A stretch of 7,496 nt of DNA from Euryarchaeota archaeon UBA251 (GCA_002497905.1 DAFJ01000017.1:1-7496), one strand, 5' to 3'; counted from the stretch's first letter, positions 1 through 7,346 are shown. Made by a program: numbers and translations. The notes: a model not told the origin generated them from the sequence alone.

Positions 1-3000
1 TTGGAACACTCTGTAGGCGCGAACACGGGATGGCCCTCAGACCATCACCCGACTGCGCAACCCGTAGTCGCGGATCTCGACCTAGACGGGAATCCAGAGG
101 TGGCCATCGCAGCAATCTCAGAAGCAACAGATACACCGGTTATCCTATCCATATCTCTACCAATGACTGGTTCACCTGAGGAAAACTGGCGAGCAGAAAT
201 ACAGGAAGGATCACACCCATCCGACCTCACATTTGCGCAGTTGAGTGAAAACACTGCATCTGTATTCCTAACATCGATTGAGGAGAATGATGGCCTCATG
301 TGGGCATGGCGTCTAGATGGATCCACAGGCGCATCCGAATGGAGCGGGGGCTCATCCCTTGGCAATCTAGACGGCGGTAGCTCGAACGCCCCACAGATTC
401 GACTACCGGGCCCGATTGTTGCACAGTTAGACTCCGACAATGCCCCTGAACTCATCCTAACGATTCCAACGGATGCAGGAGGAAATGGCCCCGTAGATGG
501 AGCAGAGTTCATCGCAATAGAGGCGACTAACGCTGCAGAGATTTGGTCCTTCAACGCCTACGACGGCTACGCGGATGCCCCCCCTGTTGTCTATGATGCG
601 GATGGAGATGGGATGGACGATCGCGTGTGTTGGATTACTTGGAGAAGTAATACTGGCTCCCGCGATGGACTAACAGGTTGCACAAATGTCGAATCAACAC
701 CCATAGAACGTTGGCGACGAACATTAGAATCATCGAGTGGAACTCTAAACGATGAAATTGCAGTCGCCCCTCCATTCTGGATGGATATCGATGGCGTCGG
801 AGAACCTGAATTAATGGTCCCTTACGGCCAAAGCCTGCATGCCTTTGACGGCGACGACGGTACTAGTGCAGCTGTCTCATTGAACTGGAGTAATGAAATG
901 GAACTGGAAACGCGGACTTGGGCTGCAGCCGCATTGGCAGACATCGACGGTGATGCGATGATGGATATTGTCATTGGAGATTTGGTGATATCTCACGGTG
1001 CGGCGGATGTTCGCCCCTTCCTTGACGGAGGAGGTATCGAATTCGACCCACCTGAACCAGATCCTGGAGAAATTACAACAGTGACCGCCTTCATAGAGAA
1101 TGCCGGAACGGTGGCCACAGATGGACCTGTAGACGTAGCCCTCTATGCTGATGGTATTGAAATTGGGCGTGAACGTATCCAGGCCCTCGAACCGGCAAAT
1201 CCCAGCGGGACTGGAACCTTTGATCGAATTAGTGTCGACTGGTCAGGCAATCTCGGCAACCATACATTCTCAGTGATTATTGACCCATTAGGGAACCTCA
1301 CAGAGACACGGGTGGATAACAACCAACAGAATCGGACACTTGAGGTCATGGAGCCTTTTTCCGCCTCCGTTGGCATCCAAGGAGGTTTAGTCCGAGTCAA
1401 CCCTGGCGCATCAGAAGACGTCACCCTTACCATTACTAACATAGGGAAGAATACCTCAACTTGGAGTATTGAGATTGATTCAACCAATCTGCCAGAGAAC
1501 TGGACTGTGGTACCTCTGGACGCAATAACAAATGTGGAACTCGATTCAAACGAGGAGTGGAATCCACGCCTCCGTATCACTGCCCCTGCGTCTGCCCTTG
1601 GTTCTGACTCAGGCACCGTAAACCTACGACTCACCATCTCAGAGGATACCACTTTGGAAGTACTCGCTACAGTCCCTGTGGAAGCAAATCGGACTCGAGG
1701 AATATCTCTCCGAGGCCCAATGGAGACATCTTCCACTATGGGCTGGGGAATACCAGGTGGCATCGCGCATTCTTGGATACTAATAGAGAACCTCGGTAAT
1801 GCTGTCGAGACATCGACTGGTTTGACCTTTGGAAGCACTGGATGGGGTAATGGAATGGTGCTAAAAGATCCTGGACAGAACTGGAATTCGATCTCTAGCT
1901 TAACTCTTCAACCAGGAGAGGTCAAGCATCTATCCTTGGCCATCAGTGTGCCATCAAATGCCAACCTAGGAGAAAGCGAAAATTCTGATTTCGAGATTTG
2001 CATCGGGTCTGGAGAACAACGAGAATGCGAAACAATACTAGTGACATTCGTCGCGAGTCAAATCGCAGCACGTCCATCTCATGACCGTGTCCAACCTGTC
2101 GAATCCGGACCCGAGATAGAATGGGTCATCGAGGGAATTCTTAACCCAGGTGATCAGGAAATGGAATGGGACCTTTACGCTGCAGGGCTCGCTTCACAGA
2201 GTGGATGGATACTGTCTGGATCAGGAGATCTAAACGTAGAATCTGGCCGCCTCTATGCACGCAGTTCGAATGGTTCGTTCAACGGTTCACTCTTCGTTGA
2301 CTTACCACCAACTGCACCCCCCTTGATTCACTCATTTTCCACTCAAGAAGGAAACGACACAGCTGCAGATCTTAACCTAAGCCTCAACGTCCTACAGGTT
2401 CACCGTGCCACGATTAGTAACCCATCCAACCCTACAGGAGAATTCACTGGGAAAACGTACATACAGACCAGCACCCCTATCGATACTATACTCTCCTTCC
2501 AGAACCATGGAAATGGTGTAGATGAATACCAGATTATCGGTACTGTCGATATAGATGGAAATCTATCAAATTCAGAGAACATAACCATCCAATTCCCAGT
2601 CAATACATTGACACTTCAACCTGGAGTTTCCACCTCTATTCCCGCTACAATCAACGCACCATTTGGCACCCCGGCAAGAATCCCATTCACTGTGAATTTC
2701 GAGATGATTTCTCTTGGAGATACCTCCGTCATTGGCACAACTCAAATTCTCTATGAAGTCCAGCAAGACCATGCATGGGACTACAGTGCTCCAGATCCAT
2801 CAATGCCTTTGTACACAGATGAAACAGACCGTCGAATTATCGCCCTTCCAGGAGATACTGTATCTATTCCTGTAATGGCCGAAAATATCGGAAATTATGA
2901 CGACCAAATCAATCTCACTGGTGGAGGGGTCCTCCAATCCGTTCCAGGAGACCCTGCAAGCTCTTGGACTATTGAGGGAGCATCATCTCCAATCTTGGAT

Positions 3001-5040
3001 GTCAGCGAAAACTCCACTCTATTGTTGAACATCAGCATCCCAGAGGACGCATGGAATGGCAGTATGATGACCATCGATTGGACTGCGCTCGCTGGCGATA
3101 TTCAGGTACTAGAAGGACCATCACATCGCATTGAGGTAGGGCACGCTCCCTCTTGGTCGATTGTCGCGACAGGTATAGACCTCGATATCGCTCCCGAGGG
3201 CGAGATTATCGAACTAATCGTGGTCCAAAATGGGAACCTTCCTGCAGAACCCTATGCTAACACATTCGTGAAGGGAGTTTTAGGATGGAATGTCAGCGTA
3301 TTGGAGATGCCTGGCGTTCTATCTCCAGGAGAATCCGGACAAATGCGATTGAACATCACACCACCTGAGGCCACGATTGCAGGCGCTGCTGTCGAACTCA
3401 ACATCATCCTACGAAATGCGGATGGTTCAGGGACCTCAACTACTACACTACCGATCCGAGTAGATGCTGTGCATAACCACATCTTAGACGGAGATACTGA
3501 CTGGATAATCACTCAAGATGGTGGGATGCCACTCCTCTGGATTCGGAACCTAGGAAATTCACCCACTACAATCGACATCGAGGTACAGGGAACAGGTGCT
3601 GGTTGGTCTGTAGAACATCCAGAGAGTATCCACCTTGCAATAGGTGAGATTCGAGGTGTCCCAATTGATCTGACGCCCCCAAACGAGACAGGCACGATGC
3701 CGACAATCACTGTGATTACCACAGACGATGGAAATAATCAGAGAGAATTTGCACTGGACCCAGTCATCACTACTCGTTCGTGGGCAACTACGCCAGTTAT
3801 TGTTGGAATGGAAAGTGACCTATGGGTGATGTCATTCTATGGTTCGTCGACATCTGAAACAGTTCGTATTGGAACTACTGGTCCCCTGCCCACTAGCGAT
3901 TCAGGATGGATATACACTATCGGATCATCAGGTAGCATTACAGCGACAATCTCCGGAGAATCACTTGATGGAATGGCATTCAGTACTCAAGCATCAGAAC
4001 GAAGTGCCATCTGTTCATCCAATCTTAACGGAACCTCTGTTGAAGCCGTTTGCACCATAGTGAATGGTACCGACGCCTATGGATATACCATGCTAGTAAT
4101 CGACGACAGTGGCGCACTTCTTGCTTCATTTGCAAGTGAAATAGCCGCAGGCGAAGGTGGTTCAATTCACCTTAATTCAACCTGGGAACCTACCGTAGGA
4201 CACCACAGTATCACAGTAATCCTCCGTGATGCTCAAGGACGTCTGATTGACGAAGATGTAGACGAACACGTCATCAGGAATAACGACTGGAATATCGGCA
4301 TCTCGTCATTCACCTCTTCTGGCGTAGGCTCATCACAGACACTCCGTCTTACTACGACTCGATCAATCGAACTCCCCGACGCAGTATGTTCAGTAACTTA
4401 TACCACGAGTACCGGTACATGGTCCCTCATACAATCCATTGACATGGGAGGCCTCCTCAACCCAAGCGTCGAAATCGAACGCCCTATAGAAATCGAAGAT
4501 GGCGAGCAAATCACAGCAACGCTGACTTGTGCAACCCCTTGGGACATCGACTCTACGCCGAACGATGATGAAAAGAGCATCACCCTTACCGATGGTCAAG
4601 GTGCAATTGAGGCATCCTCAGATACTATCTTCGCAGCCACCACAGCTGCCATCGTCCTTGCTATACTTTGGTTCGTTGGCTTCGTCAGACCGGATACAGT
4701 ACCGACTCGTAAACCTCAGAAAAAGAGTGGAAAAACACAACTATCTGAGAAGAAGGGAGATGTCAAAGAATCAAAGATGGATATGGAAGAAGAGGAAGAG
4801 GATGATTCGATTCAACTCGAAGGTTCCGATGAGGAGAACGAAACTATCTCATCAGACGATACCTCTGAAGAAACCGAAGATGAAATACATCTCATAGATG
4901 AGGTTGAAGAAATCGTTGAAGTGGCGACAACTGAACCTACTGAACTTGAAAGACGCTTAGAAGGCGTTACAGATCCCTTTGAACGTAAAATCATCGAACT
5001 TGAATATCGTAAGGAACAGCGTTCAAGCAGAAGGAGATGA
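1..5040 (+). CDS. Giant membrane-anchored surface protein, FG-GAP propeller plus Ig-like modules (5' partial)
   Basis: The frame is open from the first base to TGA at 5038-5040 (1679 codons in window). No signal peptide follows the TTG at position 1, so I treat the gene as cut by the window edge. Visible order: FG-GAP/VCBS-like blades with Asp-rich loops such as DLDLDG (residues 25-30) and DADGDG (199-204); a CARDB-like domain (about 350-450); a series of NEW3/CARDB-like Ig modules marked by an N-x-G-N motif (to about 1260); further beta-rich sequence (about 1260-1535); one transmembrane helix (1543-1562); a basic then acidic tail (1563-1679). Eight cysteines fall in four close pairs and about 22 N-x-S/T sequons lie before the membrane helix, both fitting an exported, glycosylated ectodomain. 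Families with these domains are usually surface proteins for adhesion, substrate binding or cell-envelope structure; which applies here cannot be told. It is coupled to the downstream gene at 5045. Confidence 0.85.
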   Translation: MEHSVGANTGWPSDHHPTAQPVVADLDLDGNPEVAIAAISEATDTPVILSISLPMTGSPEENWRAEIQEGSHPSDLTFAQLSENTASVFLTSIEENDGLMWAWRLDGSTGASEWSGGSSLGNLDGGSSNAPQIRLPGPIVAQLDSDNAPELILTIPTDAGGNGPVDGAEFIAIEATNAAEIWSFNAYDGYADAPPVVYDADGDGMDDRVCWITWRSNTGSRDGLTGCTNVESTPIERWRRTLESSSGTLNDEIAVAPPFWMDIDGVGEPELMVPYGQSLHAFDGDDGTSAAVSLNWSNEMELETRTWAAAALADIDGDAMMDIVIGDLVISHGAADVRPFLDGGGIEFDPPEPDPGEITTVTAFIENAGTVATDGPVDVALYADGIEIGRERIQALEPANPSGTGTFDRISVDWSGNLGNHTFSVIIDPLGNLTETRVDNNQQNRTLEVMEPFSASVGIQGGLVRVNPGASEDVTLTITNIGKNTSTWSIEIDSTNLPENWTVVPLDAITNVELDSNEEWNPRLRITAPASALGSDSGTVNLRLTISEDTTLEVLATVPVEANRTRGISLRGPMETSSTMGWGIPGGIAHSWILIENLGNAVETSTGLTFGSTGWGNGMVLKDPGQNWNSISSLTLQPGEVKHLSLAISVPSNANLGESENSDFEICIGSGEQRECETILVTFVASQIAARPSHDRVQPVESGPEIEWVIEGILNPGDQEMEWDLYAAGLASQSGWILSGSGDLNVESGRLYARSSNGSFNGSLFVDLPPTAPPLIHSFSTQEGNDTAADLNLSLNVLQVHRATISNPSNPTGEFTGKTYIQTSTPIDTILSFQNHGNGVDEYQIIGTVDIDGNLSNSENITIQFPVNTLTLQPGVSTSIPATINAPFGTPARIPFTVNFEMISLGDTSVIGTTQILYEVQQDHAWDYSAPDPSMPLYTDETDRRIIALPGDTVSIPVMAENIGNYDDQINLTGGGVLQSVPGDPASSWTIEGASSPILDVSENSTLLLNISIPEDAWNGSMMTIDWTALAGDIQVLEGPSHRIEVGHAPSWSIVATGIDLDIAPEGEIIELIVVQNGNLPAEPYANTFVKGVLGWNVSVLEMPGVLSPGESGQMRLNITPPEATIAGAAVELNIILRNADGSGTSTTTLPIRVDAVHNHILDGDTDWIITQDGGMPLLWIRNLGNSPTTIDIEVQGTGAGWSVEHPESIHLAIGEIRGVPIDLTPPNETGTMPTITVITTDDGNNQREFALDPVITTRSWATTPVIVGMESDLWVMSFYGSSTSETVRIGTTGPLPTSDSGWIYTIGSSGSITATISGESLDGMAFSTQASERSAICSSNLNGTSVEAVCTIVNGTDAYGYTMLVIDDSGALLASFASEIAAGEGGSIHLNSTWEPTVGHHSITVILRDAQGRLIDEDVDEHVIRNNDWNIGISSFTSSGVGSSQTLRLTTTRSIELPDAVCSVTYTTSTGTWSLIQSIDMGGLLNPSVEIERPIEIEDGEQITATLTCATPWDIDSTPNDDEKSITLTDGQGAIEASSDTIFAATTAAIVLAILWFVGFVRPDTVPTRKPQKKSGKTQLSEKKGDVKESKMDMEEEEEDDSIQLEGSDEENETISSDDTSEETEDEIHLIDEVEEIVEVATTEPTELERRLEGVTDPFERKIIELEYRKEQRSSRRR
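61..981 (+). repeat. FG-GAP/VCBS-like propeller blades encoded in the giant gene
   Basis: Six related segments begin near residues 21, 75, 137, 194, 257 and 309, a period of about 52-63 residues. The typical form is a hydrophobic pair, then A-D-x-D-x-D-G, then P/D-E-hydrophobic: ADLDLDGNPEVAI (24-36), AQLDSDNAPELIL (141-153), YDADGDGMDD (198-207), MDIDGVGEPELMV (261-273), ADIDGDAMMDIVI (313-325). The second segment (75-92) has lost its Asp residues. Several are followed by a second strand pattern ending in W or DG-x-x-G, such as LHAFDGDDG (279-287). In FG-GAP proteins these Asp loops bind calcium and the blades close into a seven- or eight-bladed propeller. Six visible blades imply that at least one lies upstream of the window. 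Confidence 0.75.
1045..3777 (+). repeat. About eight tandem Ig-like (CARDB/NEW3-type) modules encoded in the giant gene
   Basis: A short motif recurs near the start of each module: ENAGT (366-370), TNIGKN (479-484), ENLGN (596-600), a degenerate LNPGDQE (714-720), QNHGNG (834-839), ENIGN (961-965), QNGNL (1076-1080) and RNLGN (1182-1186). Spacing between the asparagines is 113, 117, 118, 120, 127, 115 and 106 residues. Many copies then carry an aromatic-hydrophobic strand such as NWTVV or GWNVSV, a turn of the L-x-P-G-E type, and a strand ending I-x-x-P. This order matches the Ig-fold families CARDB (first copy) and NPCBM-associated NEW3 (later copies). They probably act as a stalk holding the propeller away from the membrane; that role is inferred. 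Confidence 0.7.
4627..4686 (+). other. Single C-terminal transmembrane helix of the giant protein
   Basis: Residues 1543-1562 are uncharged and mostly hydrophobic (I-F-A-A-T-T-A-A-I-V-L-A-I-L-W-F-V-G-F-V). They are followed at once by R-P-D and then a run rich in Lys and Arg (R1563, R1570, K1571, K1574, K1575, K1578). By the positive-inside rule this places the C-terminal tail in the cytoplasm and the large N-terminal part outside. It is the only convincing hydrophobic span in the part of the protein that is visible. Confidence 0.85.
4687..5037 (+). other. Charge-segregated cytoplasmic tail of the giant protein
   Basis: The 117 residues after the membrane helix split into three parts. Residues 1563-1592 are basic and polar. 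Residues 1593-1642 are extremely acidic, with long runs of Glu and Asp mixed with Ser and Thr. Residues 1643-1679 turn helical and mixed in charge (for example ELERRLEGV and ERKIIELEYRKEQ) and end in RRR. The middle part is probably disordered, while the last 30 residues could form an amphipathic or coiled helix. No catalytic domain is recognisable. A tail this long and charged suggests a docking site for a cytoplasmic partner, which is an inference. Confidence 0.7.
5033..5040 (+). promoter_or_regulatory. Shine-Dalgarno site containing the upstream stop codon
   Basis: GGAGATGA differs by one base from the archaeal consensus GGAGGTGA. Its last three bases are the TGA stop of the giant gene, and it lies 4 bases before ATG at 5045. 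The GGAG core is 8 bases from that ATG. The site decides the start of the downstream gene in favour of 5045 over the in-frame ATG at 4979, and implies translation coupling. Confidence 0.75.
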
Positions 5041-5044
5041 GCAA

Positions 5045-5629
5045 ATGTCTGCTGTCTTTGTCACTCTCGACCCTATCCTTGACGTGGACCCATTGAAATT
5101 CGCCGATTGGTGTGCGTCTGAACCTACCGAACCATCTCTGGCCCCTACATCAATTGAAACACGCTGGGCTCACCATGTGGGTAAATCAACCCTAGATGCA
5201 GCCAACCTCCTATTCGTCCTACTAATTGATCAAGACGACACAGGACGTCTACGTCCTCCACTCGATGAAACACGTATCTCTAGGGAAGCATTCGGAAGGA
5301 TGCCAAATGATGAGACATCCCTCGAATACATGATTCAAAATGTACTTCCAACGGAAGACAATCTACGTGTGACAGAACTTCTCTTCGCACTCAATCATCG
5401 ATTCGATGACCACCCATGTAACACCGGTACTGGAGGAATGATTCTTCGAGGAGCACTCTCAGCTACAGAAGTAGTTGATTTACGCACCTCCTTACAAGGG
5501 GGTGGTTGGCGGATTCATAAGGACGAACCATTCGATGGTGCAGTTACAGACCTTGTTCGACTTCTCGTGCTCCATCTAAGAGCGGCTGAACGACGAGGTA
5601 CTGGAATCCTTCTTCGAGAACACCGCTGA
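5045..5629 (+). CDS. Conserved-looking hypothetical soluble protein, coupled to the giant surface protein
   Basis: This 194-residue protein is not one I recognise. The frame is open from ATG at 4979, but I choose ATG at 5045 because a good Shine-Dalgarno site sits just before it and the extra 22 codons would only repeat the end of the upstream gene in another frame. There is no signal peptide or membrane segment, so it should be cytoplasmic. It is mildly acidic and looks mostly helical. Notable parts are a hydrophobic segment L55-I61, a Gly-rich loop GTGG (128-131) after C125, GGGW (152-155), and a C-terminal helix rich in Leu and Arg (about 164-193). Cysteines are at 23 and 125, too few for an evident metal site. 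Its start lies 4 bases after the giant gene's stop, suggesting one transcript and possibly a joint function, such as binding the acidic cytoplasmic tail. That is a guess from position only. Confidence 0.8.
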   Translation: MSAVFVTLDPILDVDPLKFADWCASEPTEPSLAPTSIETRWAHHVGKSTLDAANLLFVLLIDQDDTGRLRPPLDETRISREAFGRMPNDETSLEYMIQNVLPTEDNLRVTELLFALNHRFDDHPCNTGTGGMILRGALSATEVVDLRTSLQGGGWRIHKDEPFDGAVTDLVRLLVLHLRAAERRGTGILLREHR

Positions 5630-6568
5630 TTAGAATGATTCACCGGTCAGGCGTTCAAACATCGAGGCATAGAGTGCTGCGGTATCATCGATTACACTCT
5701 GTGGAAGAGCTGGGATGGGGGGCTCATCCGAATCTGTGTTTCTTGCTTCATACAACGCCTTGTGATGGCCCGTCTCAATGTAATGCGCACGTACAAACTC
5801 CTTCGATAACTGAACTATCTCGCCATCGCCATATGCGGCTGCATCCCACCATCGATCTTCATCCAAAGTACCGAAACTATCTACGAGTACTGGAACTCGC
5901 CCTGGCCCCAGAGCAAACTCCTTCTTACCATCAACATGGATGAGCCCACGCTTTCCGACCTCTGATTGGATTAATTCGTCAATCTTGACGACAATCTCAA
6001 GGATGGCATCAAATTCATCCTCACGAAGATTCGAAATCTGAAGAGCCTCTTCCCGATCCAATAAACGATCAAAAGCCTCGAACTTCGTCGACACCTCGAC
6101 GTATGGATTTGGGAGTTTGACTCCTTCATTGAGTTCTGTTCCTGCGGGGAAACCGAAATCCTCAGCTGTGGCATCGCCTCTCTTGTATCGCCGCCATCCT
6201 GAACCCGCAAGATGGTGTCGACAAATAACCTCGAGTGGAACGAAGACGTTCTCCATATCTTGAGGAATCGCACCTGGCTCCCGAATGACCTCAAATCGTC
6301 TTGCACGCACCCGATCGGGTGCAGTCATCTCGATGAGATGAGTATCACAGATACCGGAATCTTCGACCATCTTCAACCAATGACATGATGATCTATTGAG
6401 AGATTCACCCTTGCGAGGTATGAGTGAGGGAATAATCTGATCAAAGACAGAAATCTGATCCGTGTATCGGAATTCTATGACATTCGGGTCCTCTGTGCTC
6501 CAGACCTGCTTCACTTTACCAGAATACAATAATTCGCCCATGCCCATGCCACAACAAAATCGAACCAT
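5630..6568 (-). CDS. purC: Phosphoribosylaminoimidazole-succinocarboxamide (SAICAR) synthase
   Basis: PurC joins CAIR and L-aspartate using ATP to make SAICAR in de novo purine synthesis, in the cytoplasm. The 312-residue product has the N-terminal ATP-loop sequence YSGKVKQVW (15-23), the Arg-rich strand RVRARRFEVI (86-95), and a clear SAICAR synthetase signature VPLEVICRHHLAGS (110-123). A second signature region HVDGKKEFA (211-219) is followed by VDSFGTLDEDRWW (229-241), which takes the place of the DEFSPD-type segment of bacterial PurC. It is longer than E. coli PurC (237 residues), mostly through additions in the second half. The start is uncertain: Met1 at 6568, Met8 at 6547 and Met10 at 6541 are all in frame, and homology begins near residue 11. 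No strong Shine-Dalgarno site precedes any of them. It lies 28 bases after aIF6 on the same strand, so is probably co-transcribed. Its stop TAA abuts the stop of the convergent gene. Confidence 0.95.
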   Translation of the reverse strand: MVRFCCGMGMGELLYSGKVKQVWSTEDPNVIEFRYTDQISVFDQIIPSLIPRKGESLNRSSCHWLKMVEDSGICDTHLIEMTAPDRVRARRFEVIREPGAIPQDMENVFVPLEVICRHHLAGSGWRRYKRGDATAEDFGFPAGTELNEGVKLPNPYVEVSTKFEAFDRLLDREEALQISNLREDEFDAILEIVVKIDELIQSEVGKRGLIHVDGKKEFALGPGRVPVLVDSFGTLDEDRWWDAAAYGDGEIVQLSKEFVRAHYIETGHHKALYEARNTDSDEPPIPALPQSVIDDTAALYASMFERLTGESF

Positions 6569-6596
6569 GAAGGTACCGTTAAGATTGGATGATTAA

Positions 6597-7262
6597 TCAG
6601 ATGAGACCTAGAGCATCTTCAATCCGATTGAGTTCAGGACCAGTGGTGCCATCTCCTACAAATGCATAGGAATCAGTAGCAACACAGCCACTACCTACCT
6701 CTGGAGATCCGAAGCAAACAGTTCCAACCATTGCACGTACACCTAGGACTTTCTCAACAACATCTACTTCCTCTTCCGTCACATCAGGATGGACAAGAGC
6801 TCCATGTGAGTTCCCGACAATAAGGCTCCCCACATTATGCATGCCCGCAATAGTTGTACGGACTGCGGGGACGCCAAGAACATCTGATATTGCATCGACG
6901 CCTGGCTGAGGCACTGATTTACTGACCACTGCGCCCTTCTCTGTTGCTGAGATTAGATTTCCAGCAGCATTGACACCACTCTCCATCACGACAACGCCAG
7001 TAGTATAGCTGAGTAAACGATCTATATCTTCCTTTGATGCAATGTCTGCAACTGCGATACCTTTCCTAGTCCCTGCCATCAAAGAACCAACAAGAGATGA
7101 ACCTCCAATGGTCAATCTAACAGGTTCAAGATTGAAGCCTGAAGCAATTGTTTCAAGCTCCTCCTTGTCTACACCATAAGGTGCGAACAGAACGTCGCCA
7201 ATCGCAGCAAGCTGGACCCCCACCAAGGAATGACCCATAACGTCGCCTGTCTGAATCGCCAT
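6597..7262 (-). CDS. eif6: Translation initiation factor 6 (aIF6), ribosome anti-association factor
   Basis: aIF6 binds the 50S ribosomal subunit and stops it joining the 30S subunit too early; in eukaryotes eIF6 also serves in 60S maturation. The 221-residue length is normal for archaeal aIF6. The family's five-fold pentein repeat is visible as recurring glycine-rich units: GGSSLVGSLMAGTRKG (53-68), AAGNLISATEKGAVV (99-113), MHNVGSLIVGNSHGALVHP (141-159) and VGSGCVATDSYAFVG (189-203). The ending TTGPELNRIEDALGLI (206-221) is very close to what I recall of the Methanocaldococcus aIF6 C-terminus. The ATG at 7262 is supported by GAGGTG five bases upstream; Met9 is a less likely start. In many archaea the gene sits with L39e and L31e ribosomal protein genes. 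Here it follows the 5S rRNA and precedes purC. Confidence 0.96.
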   Translation of the reverse strand: MAIQTGDVMGHSLVGVQLAAIGDVLFAPYGVDKEELETIASGFNLEPVRLTIGGSSLVGSLMAGTRKGIAVADIASKEDIDRLLSYTTGVVVMESGVNAAGNLISATEKGAVVSKSVPQPGVDAISDVLGVPAVRTTIAGMHNVGSLIVGNSHGALVHPDVTEEEVDVVEKVLGVRAMVGTVCFGSPEVGSGCVATDSYAFVGDGTTGPELNRIEDALGLI

Positions 7263-7267
7263 GGGAA

Positions 7268-7273
7268 CACCTC
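7268..7273 (-). promoter_or_regulatory. Shine-Dalgarno site of aIF6
   Basis: On the minus strand GAGGTG lies five bases before the ATG at 7262. It matches six bases of the archaeal GGAGGTGA consensus exactly, so the aIF6 message has an untranslated leader and is not leaderless. This fixes the aIF6 start. Confidence 0.75.
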
Positions 7274-7322
7274 GGGCTCATATCGAATGTCTTTGAGGCT
7301 GCCGCCCAGAGAGTTTAGAGTT

Positions 7323-7346
7323 GGACCGATTCGAGTGAATCGGTCC
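7323..7346 (-). other. Perfect 10-bp stem-loop between 5S rRNA and aIF6
   Basis: On the minus strand GGACCGATTC and GAATCGGTCC form ten uninterrupted pairs around a four-base loop ACTC. No run of T follows (the next bases are AACTCTAAAC), so it is not a classical bacterial terminator. It lies 12 bases beyond the first stem-loop and about 60 bases before the aIF6 ATG. It may protect or define an RNA end, attenuate readthrough, or be a leader element of aIF6; the sequence alone cannot decide. Being a perfect inverted repeat, it could also be a protein-binding site on DNA. Confidence 0.6.

Noticed and set aside
1143..1838. Minus-strand open frame of 231 codons inside the giant gene
   Set aside because: It is antisense to a region with clear Ig-like domain motifs on the plus strand, has no recognisable domain, and has no Shine-Dalgarno site that I can see. 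The same holds for the minus-strand frames at 45-554, 2400-2603, 3252-3512 and 3513-3722.
4529..4897. Plus-strand frame of 122 codons with a basic, Arg- and Lys-rich product
   Set aside because: It is the shifted reading of the membrane helix and acidic tail of the giant protein; Glu-rich codon runs read out of frame give Lys/Arg-rich sequence.
4979..5044. Upstream ATG for the 194-residue gene, adding 22 residues
   Set aside because: The extension overlaps the end of the giant gene in another frame and has no ribosome binding site, while ATG at 5045 has a near-consensus one at the right distance.
7274..7322. Possible TATA box for aIF6 (AACTCTAAACTC on the minus strand)
   Set aside because: The match to the archaeal TTTAWATA box is poor and no BRE is evident, so I do not call a promoter.
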